Of a stretch of 64,000 bases of DNA, positions 44,807 through 55,805 are shown piece after piece (the stretch's first letter is position 1; every line of letters starts with the position of its first letter). Source of the stretch: Chelonoidis abingdonii (taxonomy: Eukaryota > Chordata > Testudines > Testudinidae); contig NC_133770.1 of assembly GCF_003597395.2 (NCBI RefSeq), forward strand, positions 12,680,365 through 12,744,364, read 5' to 3'. The position numbers and the translations under genes were made by a program. A model generated the notes under the pieces. It had not been told where the DNA came from. It was given only the letters and a program-made list of their open reading frames with translations, and did not search any database.

Positions 44807-45500
44807 CCATGGGATGGTCCAGCAGTCAAGTAGCTGTGGACAGAACTGGATACAATAATTAAAATGGTGCTTGACCTCAACAGCCCAATCTCTGCTAGGA
44901 TGTACACCTAGAACATTACCTGCTAAACTGAGTTTAGCTCTGCCACAAAAGCTTTAGATCTCCAGGGCTACTACAGTGATCACCAAGCAGACAATTTTAC
45001 AAAGACTGGAAGAGTAGGTTTACATGTCGAATAGAGCAGTGGTATTTAGGCTTGTGTGAGTTAGCAGCCAGAGAATAGCTTATCGCCAGAGAGATCAATC
45101 ACATGAATTTGCAGAAATTTGGACCCCGTTTCTAGAACCATTTGGACAGAAAAAAGTTAAGAGTGCCCAAAGAATGCCAGACCTCCACTCCACCTAATCC
45201 TGCCTTGTTTTCCCTCTCAGCCCTCCTTGGTCCCCTCCTTCCCTCCTCTCCCTAGCCATGTACCTCTTTCCTATTGTATTACAGTAGCCCCCATCCTATC
45301 ATGGTATTTCTATGCTGTATTATCTGTTCCTACCACTTTGGTGAGCTGTAAAGCACAATTGTATCATTCTACTGGCAAGTTCTGAAGCAGGTAGTATTTG
45401 GAAACATATACAAACTATTTGTTGTTCATCTTTTAGTACTTTTTAATTTTTTTTATAAAAATCAATGAAAAATTAACAATAAAAAGAGGAAATAGCATGA
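44807..45500. other. Unidentified insert of about 690 bp splitting the CR1 frame
   Basis: CR1 homology stops after GAAAATGGACCCTGATA and resumes at GTAATTTTAGGCCTGTCAGG. The insert ends in an A-rich tail (ATAAAAATCAATGAAAAATTAACAATAAAAAGAGG), which suggests retroposition on the + strand. The body matches nothing that I know. Confidence 0.5.
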
Positions 45501-45600
45501 TCTGTAATTTTAGGCCTGTCAGGCTGACACTGATCCTGAGCAAAATAATGGAATGGTTGGTAAGGGACTTGATCAGGGCTGTTTGCTTACTGTGTTTTGA

Positions 45601-46000
45601 TATCCAATGATGACAGTTTGTGTTTTAAAGGTTTATAAAGCTTTAACTTTTTGAATCTCCATGTCTACTGTCACTAAATAAATATCTGATCCTCCCCATT
45701 GTCTGACCGGTCCCAATAATTTCCCACAACTGTGAACGGTTCAATTGATACAATTAGAAAAAAATATTTAATCCATAGTTTTGCGCAAATGTGAAAACCA
45801 GTAAAAATAAAAAATGCTTCAAATAAAGATCAATATTATCTGTCAAAAATATAAACATCGAATTCTGCCAAGCCTACTTATTTTCTTCCCCTCATTTCCT
45901 AATGAAGATGTTTATAGCCCAGAAAAGGACTGTGTCTGGGGAAATGTTCCGCAGAGTTGTTTCTTATTCCTCATTGGTGATGACTAAGGACATGTCTATA
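45601..46000. other. AT-rich sequence, nothing recognised
   Basis: No gene or named repeat was seen, only AT-rich sequence with an AATAAATA-type run. Confidence 0.4.
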
Positions 46001-46440
46001 CTACAATCTTATGTCATTCCCCAGGGGGAAGCTGCCCAGGGTTCTCACCTCCCCACTTCCAGCTGAAAGCCGGGGGTGGCGGGGGCAGCCAGACTCCTAG
46101 CAGGGAGATTCGCGCCAGGAGTCAGCTGCCGTGCTCCCGCAGGGGAACTGACAATCCCTGGGGGCAGCCAGGTTCCCAGTGTGGAAATCAATGCATGGAG
46201 CCTGGGTGGCTGCCATGCTCCTAACAGGGAGTGGGGAGCCAAGAGCCAGGGTGCAGTCAGGCTCCCAGCCGCAAGCCTTCATGCAGCTGGGCTCCCAGTG
46301 GGGAGCTCAGGTGACAGACCAAGCCGGGCGCCTCGGTGGCAGCCCAGCTTGGAATGGAGACTTGAGGGCAGCCAAGCTGGGAGCCAGGCACCTTGATTTC
46401 AAATTGAAATTGACAAGACAGCTAAGGGCCCATGTATCAC
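46001..46440. repeat. GC-rich repeat block with GGCAGCCAGGCTCCC-type units
   Basis: GGGGCAGCCAGACTCC, GGGGGCAGCCAGGTTCCC and CAGTCAGGCTCCCAGCC recur at roughly 60-80 bp. ACATGTCTATACTACAATC just before resembles the ends of DNA elements in turtles. It is likely a MITE with internal tandem repeats; the ends are uncertain. Confidence 0.45.
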
Positions 46441-48215
46441 CCTAACTTCAGAGTCAGCACAGTGGAGCAAGCAGAAGCAAGTGCGTTTGAAAACCTGTAC
46501 TACTGCAGGCTGAAAGTTGTAATGAGCCTGGGTTATTGGTGATCCGTTTCACCATTCTGCCGTGGAGGGGGAGGGTTGGAAATATGAATGAGCAGACAAA
46601 TTACGCGGAATCATGAAGGGATCAACGCCAACAATCTCACTGATATTATTCACATCAGACAGGAGGGCTTCACACTCTGCAGTCTCATTCCTGGAAAGGC
46701 ATTGCAGTGACACTAGAAAATGGCATGGTCAAGCTCCCTCGCTCAAAGAAATTATTGTCAGCAACGGAAACTAATATTGGCTTATTCCCTTTGAGCTCAC
46801 TGATATTTTTATAGCTATTTGTTTTCTATGCCTCCTGCTTTTCCATTAAAATTAAGTAGAAAGCACCTGTAAAATTGTTAACACTCATAAATTATGCTAA
46901 GAAAGACATGCCGAGCTAAGAATGCAATTTTCCTTTCATACTGTAATGCTTTTGGGTCTTGATTAGTATAACTCTCTCAAGGATACACAGAGAATTTATC
47001 ACTGAGCCAGCTGTAATCTAGTTTCCATTGTCCTTCTGGTATTCCACCACCACCCTGCTTACCTTTGGCTAGGCTGTCAAAGTCACAGGTGGGGAGTAAC
47101 GTCCTCCCTTATTTTCTTGCTCTTCTCTTTGATTGTGACTCAGGATGCAGGGGGGAGAGCAGGACCCCAGCTTCCCCTCTATGGGTGCTTTACGCAGCAG
47201 CTGGAAGGTGTCAGTCCCAGCTTGGATGGCCATATGCACGTTAGCTAGTGCCTAAAAGTAGCAGTAAAGCTGCAGTGGCACGCTCTAGACACCCAAGTAT
47301 GTACCTAGAGAGTTGGGCAGTATTGTAATAGGGGGCTAACTTGAGCTGCCACGTTTACCATGGCAGCCACACTACTATTTTTAGCATGCTAGCTCATGCA
47401 GAGCTAGCCCCTGTCTGTCTACCTGTTCTGGGAAGCACCCTCCCAGCTGGACACATGCTTTGGATGCAGCAGGGAGAAAAGCACCTCAAGACTGCAAGTG
47501 GGCAGGGAAGGGCATCTGGATCCATTTTCCCCTGTCCTCATACACTGCCTAGAGTAGCTGGCCAGGTGCACAGAGTGGAGTAAGTTGTTCCATGGAAAAG
47601 GGTTGAAATTAGCTCTCTGGTCTGTGCCTGGGGTAGCACAACGACCCACTTACTCAGGGCAGAACACTGATCCCTTTCTGCAGCAAATTAAATTTAATAA
47701 AATAATCCTGTTCCTTGCAAAACAAATATGTTAAGGTTGCGAAGTCAAGCACTGTGGAACAAAAGTTAGTTGTCTGTGACATCTTAATTCTGCCCCCTTG
47801 CGTGGCTGCATTATGAAACAGTCTTTAATTATACAAATTTGAAAATAATATGGTATCATATACAGTGTGTCCTACAGCCTTAACTGCACACCTGTAGCTT
47901 CTTTTGTTATACTACAATGTCAGACCCAACACTGCCGTGTAATGAGTACCATTACCTGGCCCTTTCCAGCCCAGGTAGATTTAATTTGCATGAAGAAAAA
48001 ATATTTCCTGAAATAGCAAAATAAATACATAATAAATATTTTTTTTACCTATGTGGATATATGCAGAAATAGGTTTTAATTTCCTGTTGTTTAGCATCTC
48101 TGCTAACTACAGCTAGAACACAGTTACTATACATAGCTATTATTATTATGGATGAAGGCACAGACACCAGAATTAACTTGTCACACTTAATTTTAGTCAA
48201 AGTCTTTCTTTCCAT
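46441..48215. other. Intergenic sequence, nothing recognised
   Basis: No exon or nameable repeat was seen on either strand. Confidence 0.4.
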
Positions 48216-48304
48216 CCCTGATTCAGAAAAGCACATAAGCATTAAAGTCAGTGCAATTTACGCTCCTGCTTAAGGTGGATTTAATTGCTTTGCGGAATCA
48301 GGGC
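48216..48304. mobile_element. Short palindromic MITE, CCCTGATTCAG ends
   Basis: CCCTGATTCAGAAAAGCACATAAGC is mirrored by GCTTTGCGGAATCAGGGCC at the right end. It is a common short palindromic repeat in reptile DNA. Confidence 0.6.
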
Positions 48305-48559
48305 CTATCTTGGCTCCAACGTACATTAGCCCAAAAGACCTTTTCCTTGCAGCCATGCTGTCAGACATTATTACACAGCCAAAGACCATTTTCCTTTAGA
48401 ATCCTTCCACCTCTGTCAAAAATATTCCCTGCAAAAAGTGGTTAATATAGACTAAAAGCAGCAGCGCTTTTTAACATCACTCAGACTCTGGATGGTGAAA
48501 TTTAAAATGGAGCACCAGAGATGGTACTGATTTTTACAAACCTTTTTATTCTACCTTTA

Positions 48560-48720
48560 ATTCATAGACTCATAGACTTAAGGTCAGAAGGGACCATTAT
48601 GGTCATCTAGTCTGACCTGCACAATGCAGGCCACAGAATCTCACCCGCCCACTTCTGTAACAAACCCCTAACCTGTGTCTGAGTTGTTGAAGTCTTCAAA
48701 TCGTGGTTTAAAGAGCTCAG
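48560..48720 (-). mobile_element. CR1 LINE 3' fragment
   Basis: TTCATAGACTCATAGACTTAAGGTCAGAAGGGACC and GGTCATCTAGTCTGACCTGCACAATGCAGGCC are the inverted CR1 3' terminus of the subfamily at 28713. The copy is 5'-truncated. Confidence 0.8.
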
Positions 48721-51700
48721 TTCAGTACAAGGCTCCGAGTGAAAATGAGGCGTGCATTTACAGTTCCTCTCTTTATAATGACACGCTCCACATCACCACA
48801 GTATCTGAGCATCTCCCAGATATTTATGGATGTAGCCTCATGACTCAGTATCAAAGAAGGACAGTGCGATTAGCCCCATTTTACAGATTAAGGAACTGAA
48901 ACAGGAAGAGACGAAGGCTCAGGTCCCCAGAGTGATTTAGGTGCCTAACTTCCATTGATTTTAATAGGCATTAGGAGCTTAAATACCTTTGAGGATCTGG
49001 TCCGAACTGACATTCCCACGGTCACACAAGGGGTTCATGCAGAACTGAGCCCAGATCTCTTGAGTCCCAGCCTAGTGCCTTGATCACAGCTTTCCTCTCT
49101 TCTCTTTTCCCCTAATTTCACTAAGGGGACAGCATTGAAGTATGGAATGATTCTGATATTTGCAAGTAGGGTGTGGCCACCATAGGCTTTATAATAACAG
49201 CTGTTTCCCCTTTCCTTCTTCACTGTGGTTATTTTCTCTAATATAAACTCATTGAATAATGAGCAAGCTTTTGTTGCTTTTTTCCCCCTACAGTAGCTGA
49301 TTTTCCAACAATATTTTAAATTATTACAGCTGACACAAGTTTTTCAATCTAATTTTGTTCACTATATACAATTTATTTTTTATTACATTTCACTTGGTAT
49401 ATACCATTTGTCACTTTCAACGTCTATTTCCAGTCAGTTTCATTTTTTGCCTCTCCTGTGATTACCCTAGTATTTCCCAGCTAAGGTTTCTGGAGCACCC
49501 GCTGTGGATCTGAGAAGAGGTCAGTCGCCACATAGCATTGAGTCTCTTCCTTGTTTCCAGCTGCTCCTGCAGATGCTCTCACTGTTTGGAATCATTTTAA
49601 TGATATTATTTCACTGACTTTTCTCTATCACACAATGGAGGGTTTTAGCAGCACCAGCCTTTTCTTTTGGTCTGCCTTCAATATCAGCATGACAGCCCAT
49701 CTCTCTGAGACAGTGTTGGAAATCCTGTAAGAGGGCAGGGCCTCATATGAATAATATACAGAGAGAATGGAAAAGTGCTGAGAATATCACCTGTATCATG
49801 AGGAATTTCATATATGAACCACCCCAAGACAAATGAGACCTGGGGTGAATGCTGCATGGACATGGACAGTGTTCTGTCTGCTAAATCGCTGCTTAACAAA
49901 GCTGGAAATGGACTGACTGTGTGTACAGGGCACGAGCTCTGCTTTGAACTGGAATGTGCAATGACGGTGCATTTCTGTCAGACTGAGGCATGTTTTTAAG
50001 GGAAGATGAGGCACCTTGAGGGTTCTGTTTTCTGTGATTTGTGCTGTGGGATCAACACTCATTTTCTCTTTTCACAACACCTCAGAGAAAATTCCATCCG
50101 GGCAAGGAGCTGACTGTCCAGGCCGCTGTCAGTAAAGCAATTGGCTTAAGGGAACTAAGTCCACAGGACCCATTTGTAATAATTCTGTGCAGAACTGGGT
50201 CTCATGAGGCACGGGATCAAATTTCAATGGCCTTTGAGGGGTTTGCACCATTGGGTACAGAATCATCTCATGATAATAACATCCCTTGAAAGACTGCACT
50301 TTTTGATGCTGCATCCCTTTCAGATGGCATCTCCCGAGCAAGTGCATACCACCAGGGGCAGGATCCATCACAAGTTAGTGGGATCATTGGCTGAAATTCT
50401 ATGGCTTGTGTTAGACAAAAGGGTCGTTCTAAATTATCACCAACGGTGCCTTGTGCTCTGAATATCTGTGAATGAACTCTTGGAAACAGCTCCCTAAAAC
50501 GAAGAGTGAGAGATCGAAACACAGAGTAAGAAAAGATCTGAAAGGGAGAAGAGAATGAGGGGAGACACAGAGACCAAAGGGCAGAAGATGATAGCTAACC
50601 ATCAGGAAAGCACCCCAGGCCAACGCAGGGCTGTGGACTGTTGGGACAAAACTATAAGAGAATCTCGTTCACTGGCTTCTTATTCTTAAGGTGCTGGAGG
50701 CTTCAGAGGAACCAGTAAAACCCGGTCCCTGTCCTGGAAAACTCATAGCCTAAATTCACGTCAGCAAGTGGTCCCAACCGAGGCTCTGAGCTCCACCCAG
50801 CCAGGGTCATGGAAGGGCTGAAAGCAGCCAGGGGGCAGGGCCTTGGCCGGATGAGTCAGAGCAGGGGTCCAGCCTCCCCAAGGGGAAGCTTCATCTGCTG
50901 CCCCTGGTTGGGTTCTTCTACTTTCTAACATTACCCTGAGACAAAATAAGGGGGTAGAGTTCACATGGCCAGCCCACCCTCCCTACATCCTCTGGGCTGG
51001 GCTCTCCAGCTCACACCTGCCCTGCACCATTACAAAGGGTCCCAAATATTTTTTCTCCCCCTTGGGCACTCTTGTAATAATATGGTACTTAGACCAATTC
51101 CTTAGGAGTTACAAATGTCTGCAGAGGAGGTGAGGAGTAGCAGGATAAAATTGTCTGGCTTGAAAAGCAGGATTCTGGGCTACGGAAGTGGTTTGGGACA
51201 GAACCAACATTCCAGACTTCCAGGGAGATGCAGCTGGGGCTGAATCGTCGAGGTTAGAGAGATGGAAATGTCCAGTTCTGAATCTGGAATTGACATTTCT
51301 CCTATTTTCCCCCAGGTAGGCCCAGGGCAGGATTGTTCCCTAAAGTGTATTTGCCTTGTTTGAAATGTCTCATAGAATGGGGCTTCCATGGCTTTGGCTG
51401 GGAGATCTTCCTTCGGGATAATCAGGAACATGTGTTTTAATAGCACGTAGATAGTAGAATAGAAATGGAGGATGGAGCGCCAGAGAGTGAGCAACTGTAA
51501 CAGGCTGCGTTATCATTACTGATTGTTCTTATTACAGCAGTTCATGGAGGCTCAACCGAGCTCCCAGCCCCACTGTGCTAGGGGCTGTGCAGACACACAG
51601 TAAGAGTGAGACCCTGCCCTGAAGAGCTTGCAATCCAAACAGACAGGTCAGATGAAGGCTGGGAGAAGGGAAACATTATCACCCCTATTTTACAGATGGG

Positions 51701-52376
51701 AAATTGAGGCACAGAGCGTGACTTGCCCACGGTAATGAAGGAAGTCCGTGACAGAAGCACATCTTGAATCTAACTCATCTGAGTCCCAGCCTAGAGCCTT
51801 AAACTCAACCTCCTTCCTCTCAGCCTCATCATCCACAGTCACTCCATAGTGTCATGTTAGGAGGCTCTCTGGGATTCCTCCTCTGCTTTTTCCCTTTTAG
51901 TCCCTTGCTTTGAGGCCCTGGTGGACTCAGCCCCATGGCTGCCCAGAGCAGGATCACTCGAGGGTTCCTCCTCTCCACGCCCAAGCAAGGGGCCTCCACA
52001 CCTTCCCTCCACCACTCCCAAGGGAAGGACTATTTCCCCTTCCCTGTTGCTGAACCAAGCCTGCTGCCCTCTCTCTCCCACACACCCGATGCTGGAGCTG
52101 CTGCCTCTGCAGTAGCTTCGGCTGTTGAATAATGAATTCATCATATTAACTAGCACCGCTCAGGGACTGAGAAGGGTTTTGTGTGTGTGTGTGTGTGTAA
52201 ATGTTTGTTGAACTTTTATCCCTATCTTAAGTCAAATATTTTCAAAAATTCACGTTTTCATCCAGCTTTTCTTTTAGGAGCCTGGGGCTCATTATTTAAT
52301 CTGAACAAGTGGGGAGGAGCAGTGGGGGAGGGAGGGCTATTAAAGGTGAGTGCAGAGGGTTTGCTCTAACGCAGAG
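48721..52376. other. Intergenic sequence with old SINE pieces
   Basis: MIR-type fragments in inverted orientation occur at about 48870-49060 (CCCATTTTACAGATTAAGG) and 51500-51800 (TATTTTACAGATGGGAAATTGAGGCACAGAGCG). A (TG)n run lies at about 52180-52198. No gene was seen. Confidence 0.45.
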
Positions 52377-52480
52377 TTTCTCAACTTGGGGGGTCACAAT
52401 GCAGAGTGGCTTTGGGGGGGGGGTCGCAAACAGGGTCAGCATTAGGGGGTACTGAGAACAGATTTGTGTGGAAGGCCCAA
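52377..52480. repeat. hAT-like repeat fragment (TTTCTCAACTTGGGGGGTCAC)
   Basis: GAGTTTCTCAACTTGGGGGGTCACAATGCAG and GGGGGTCGCAAACAGGG resemble one end of a common hAT non-autonomous element of reptiles. Only one end is present. Confidence 0.45.
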
Positions 52481-52853
52481 ATGGAATCATCTCTGTCCTT
52501 CTGCGAAAGGTAAAGAGCAGGTGGGTAAAGAGCAGGAGCAGCACCTTGGTGCTGCTACGGCTGTTAAATGAGACAACTTGACTCTTCCCCAGGGGAGGGA
52601 GAGATGCAAAGTCGAGATAGGACATACTTGATGGATTGAATGCACCATTGGTTACTGAGACTCTGGGACAGGAAGTGGTTCCCAGGGCAGGGCATTAGAC
52701 ATTACCCCATACACACAGGGATCACTCCCCATAGACACGGGGAAGGGGTGTGTCACACAACAGAGCCCCACAAGTCCTGGTGTCCTGGGACTAAAGGGAG
52801 GTCTCAGCCTGCTCTTCGGCTGCATTACAGGAATGTTGGAGGTGAGGGTGGAG

Positions 52854-53122
52854 CAGGGGCGGCTCCAGGCACCAGCACGCCAAGCACGTGCCTGGGGCAG
52901 CAAGCCACGGGGGGGGGAGGGGTGCTCTGCCAGTTACTGCTAGGGCAGCAGGCAGGTTGTCTTCGGCTGCTTGCCTGTGAAGGGTCCGCTGGTCCCGCGG
53001 CTTCGGCGGACCTCCCGCAGGTTTGCTGCCGAATCCTAGGGACCGGGGACCTCCCACAGGCAAGCCTCTGAAGACAGCCTGCCTGCCGTGCTTGGGGCGG
53101 AAAATACCTAGAACCGCCCCTG
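52854..53122. mobile_element. hAT-like MITE with 8-bp TSD
   Basis: The ends are CAGGGGCGGCTCCAGGCA and, inverted, CAGGGGCGGTTCTAGGTA. Flanks are GGGTGGAG (52846-52853) and GGGGGGAG (53123-53130), 7 of 8 identical. The interior has inverted modules (GCAGGCAGGTTGTCTTCGG / CTGAAGACAGCCTGCCTGC). Non-coding, it lies about 75 bp upstream of the first MROH-like exon. Confidence 0.8.
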
Positions 53123-53195
53123 GGGGGGAGTCAGATGTAGACACTGAAATGACAGATACTGCACGTGGGTGTGGGTGTCCATCCATCTGTCCCAG

Positions 53196-53302
53196 GGTTT
53201 GACAAGGAAAAATACGGTCCAGGAGGTGGAGGAGTTGAACAGCTGCCTTCAAGACCTGAGCCCCAGCATGCTGGGGAACACCAGCTCCAGAATCGCCCCA
53301 AG
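53196..53302 (+). CDS. MROH-like gene, exon A (predicted)
   Basis: A CCATCTGTCCCAG acceptor precedes 107 bp ending in an AAG|GTAACG donor. The frame starting GGT reads GLTRKNTVQEVEELNSCLQD and continues to SSRIAPR, leaving two bases of a codon. That phase joins exactly to the next exon. On its own the peptide is too short to name. It is assigned here because phase and position connect it to exons with MROH-like sequence. MROH (maestro HEAT-like repeat) proteins are large helical-repeat proteins of largely unknown function. Upstream exons were not found, so the 5' end of the gene is missing or further left. Confidence 0.45.
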
Positions 53303-53979
53303 GTAACGGCTCTCCACATCCTGCACAGTGACAGGAGATGTGTGTGTGTATCCATCCTTGGTTTTCCTGTGTCTCTGGGAGTGGGGAGTGGTCCGTGTGG
53401 CCAGCGTAGTTCCATTCTCCTGCCTCTGCTGACAGATGAGGCTGACAGACTCAATGGCGTTTGAGTGGAACAGCTGATGTGCAGCTCATCTCTGAACTTC
53501 ACACAGTCTCACCAGCCAATCAGAATCCTTGTTCAGTCCAGGACCTTCTGCAGAGTTTGATATTAACGACTCAGGAAACCGTGACTCATCCCATCCCGCT
53601 TTATTAGAGAGCCTCAGCTTGTCAGCAAAGGGGCAAATCAGGACCTGTCTGCTGCCCCCAAACCGGGCTGTGGCTGGCCTCTGGCTCTGACTCACTGAAG
53701 GGAAGCCATGCCGGGAGCTCCCAAAAAACTTTTGTGCTTGTCTCAGGTGCTTGGAGAACATCTGCTCCCCGGTGAGCTTGCTGAGCACCTGGGAGTGCCT
53801 GAGAGGTAGCAACATGAGCGACCCACAGGCGGTAGGAGCCCTGGAGCAGCATGGAGCCGACCTTAGCAAGAAGGCGAGAGGGTCACGATGGGTAGTTAGA
53901 TGCTGGGCTGGCCTGTTCTAAGAGTTGCATGGGCCCCACCTGCTGTTGCTTCAGGGCTTTACGCTGACTGGGCCCCAAC

Positions 53980-54100
53980 TAGGGTTGCCAGTCCTCCAGG
54001 ATTGCCACGGCATCTCCAGGAATTAAAGATTAATCCTTCATTGTAGATTATGTCGTGATGGAACCTCCAGGAATACATCCAACCACGGTTGGCAACCCCA
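53980..54100. mobile_element. MITE with AGGGTTGCCA ends, in a predicted intron
   Basis: AGGGTTGCCAGTCCTCCAGGA at the left is mirrored at the right by GGTTGGCAACCCC, with a partly palindromic interior (CCTCCAGG words). It is a common short DNA element of reptiles and non-coding. Confidence 0.6.
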
Positions 54101-54408
54101 GCTCCAATGCACCTTTCCAAGGAAGCTGTGAAATGGGCCCTCGCGCCCCAGTGTGAAATCATGAACCTGCTTGCTGTGGAGATGCCCTGGTCCTAGCTAG
54201 AGGCTCACAGGGGAAGGCCTCTTCCCTCACCCTCCCTGCAGCTCCCATGCCAGTGTTTGCCTGGCTTGCTGCAGAGGGAGGCGTTATCCCAGAGAGGGAC
54301 TGGTCCTGCTCTGGGCTGTTCAGAGCTCAGCTCAGCCTAGCCTTTCTCTAGGAGGGAGGAGAGCCTGGCCCCTAGGAGATACTCACCCTGAACCATGTTT
54401 TCTTGCAG

Positions 54409-54555
54409 GTGCTTCTGGCCATTCTGGAAGAAGCTCAGCACCACCTGCGACCCCAGTGCCAGGCAGATGCTGCTGCGGGCTGTGCAGTTCCTGGACCACA
54501 AGCACCCACACAGAGTCCCCGCCAGCCTGTTTCGCTCTCTGGTCCCCTTGAGCAG
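54409..54555 (+). CDS. MROH-like gene, exon B (predicted)
   Basis: A TTTTCTTGCAG acceptor and an AGCAG|GTATAG donor bound 147 bp. Completing the codon from exon A, the frame is open throughout. It contains FWKKLSTTCDPSARQMLLRA and HRVPASLFRSLVPLS. The DPSARQMLLRAV stretch has the pattern of one HEAT-repeat helix. The exon is a multiple of three, so phase two is kept. A 1.1-kb intron separates it from exon A and contains an AGGGTTGCCA-ended MITE. Confidence 0.55.
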
Positions 54556-55273
54556 GTATAGAGCTGCCCTCCTCCAGGCATGGTGGAAGCTTGGTCCCGC
54601 CCTCCCTCCGTTTCTGCCAGGAGGTGGGATCTGTGGGTCTCTCCTCTCAGGCCCGACAAGAACTTCCTGACAAGGAGGGGACCATCTGTTAGGCGACTCA
54701 CCCCCTCCCTCCCGAACACCAGGGCTATTGTACCCCAGACTCTGTGTGCCATTAGCAAAGGCACTCCTCCAGGAAACTAGCAGGAGTCGGCGCTTCATCC
54801 CCCTGCCATGGGGCACTAGAAAGGAGTCAGTGACTCTGCATCGGCCTGAGAAGCAGCTCTGTGTGCCTGGGGCTGTGCGCTGGCCTGGCAGCAAGGCGGG
54901 AGTGGGGTCTGCTTTCATTCCAACACCCACCCCCTGGCCTACGGCCTCCCTTTCCATTCTCGCGGTACCAGCCAGGGCCAAAATGGAACCCAGCCCCTGA
55001 ATGGCTGGCAAAAGGCTGCCTGAGAAATGGGGACTGGAGGATCACTGCGGGGGGAGCGAGGAGGGACTCTGCAGGAGGAACGTAGGCATTACGGTGGTTG
55101 ACTGTGTTAGCACCAGTTTCCTATAAGGTTAATGCACGCTGGTGCCTTTAGGAACAGCTGAGCTAGAGAGAGCTGGTTCCAGCAGAGCCCTCCCGCCTGA
55201 CTGGATTTTCTGCTTCTCCCCCAGCAGCACAGCGGTTCCCGCCTGGCTGGTGTCTCTGCTTCTCCCCCTGCAG

Positions 55274-55421
55274 CTCTGCGGTTGATTTGTGGAAGGTTCT
55301 CAGTGAGGAACCAACCACCTCCACCAAGATCCTGCAGCTGCTGCTGGCAAGGCTGTCCATGGCCGTCTCCCAGGGAAGCAAACCGAGCTCTGCCCGGACA
55401 CTCTGGCACGTGCCGCTGTCC
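55274..55421 (+). CDS. MROH-like gene, exon C (predicted)
   Basis: A CCCCCTGCAG acceptor and a CTGTCC|GTAAGT donor bound 148 bp. With the two bases left by exon B the frame reads SAVDLWKVLSEEPTTSTKIL and continues through LLLARLSMAVSQGSK to the donor in phase 0. An LW.VL..EP....K.L..LL.RL pattern followed by an alanine-rich exon is what MROH proteins (for example the MROH2/MROH7-type group) show in their central region. The frame is intact. Confidence 0.6.
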
Positions 55422-55736
55422 GTAAGTAACAATCCAACCTCCTCTTTCCTTTCCCGGCCAGGGCCAGCCCCAGTATGGTACCTGAGTTGTATGGGGCACG
55501 TTGAAGAGAGAAGCTGGAACCAACCATGGGGTTTACAATCCACATCCCAGTGTGCAGCTGTGGCCCTTTTCTAGTACACTGCCATCCCTGCTCCCCCAGC
55601 CAGGCCCTGCGTTAGCGACTGCCTGTGAGACCCAACCTTCCTGTGTGGTTGGAGCTCAGGGAAGCCTCAAAACCCAGGGATTGCTCCTTCCGGAGGACAG
55701 GAGGCTTTTAACTGCTTGTGTCTTTGTCATCCACAG

Positions 55737-55805
55737 GCAGCGAGTGCGCTGAACGAGATGCTCTCCACTCCGTGTGAGGATAAGGCCTTTGTTCGCAGCC
55801 ATAGT
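55737..55805 (+). CDS. MROH-like gene, exon D (predicted, cut short by an LTR-like insert)
   Basis: A TCATCCACAG acceptor starts 23 codons in phase 0: AASALNEMLSTPCEDKAFV then RSHS. The A..AL.EML..P pattern follows directly on exon C as in MROH proteins. Homologues usually continue with another helix in the same exon. Here the next bases, TGTAAGGCCACATTCC, are the start of a repeat-like block. The apparent donor GTAAG could therefore be supplied by that insert, and the exon may be truncated. Confidence 0.5.

Larger units (their letters stand above)
42665..45600 (+). mobile_element. CR1 LINE split by later insertions
   Basis: CR1 pieces recur in order on one strand. The endonuclease region has VIMGDFN-like residues (GTGATCATGGGGGACTTCAAC, about 42798). 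From 44430 to 44805 an RT region has KLAGPDNLHPSVLEELSEE. From 45503 to 45575 comes NFRPVRLTLILSKIMEWLV, the next RT block. Between them lie a 152-bp repeat with 14-bp TSD, a 793-bp LTR and a ~690-bp unidentified insert. Stops are frequent, so it is a fossil. Confidence 0.8.

Noticed and set aside
52640..53071. 143-codon + frame as an upstream MROH exon
   Set aside because: Most of it lies in the MITE at 52854-53122 and it has no credible splice sites.
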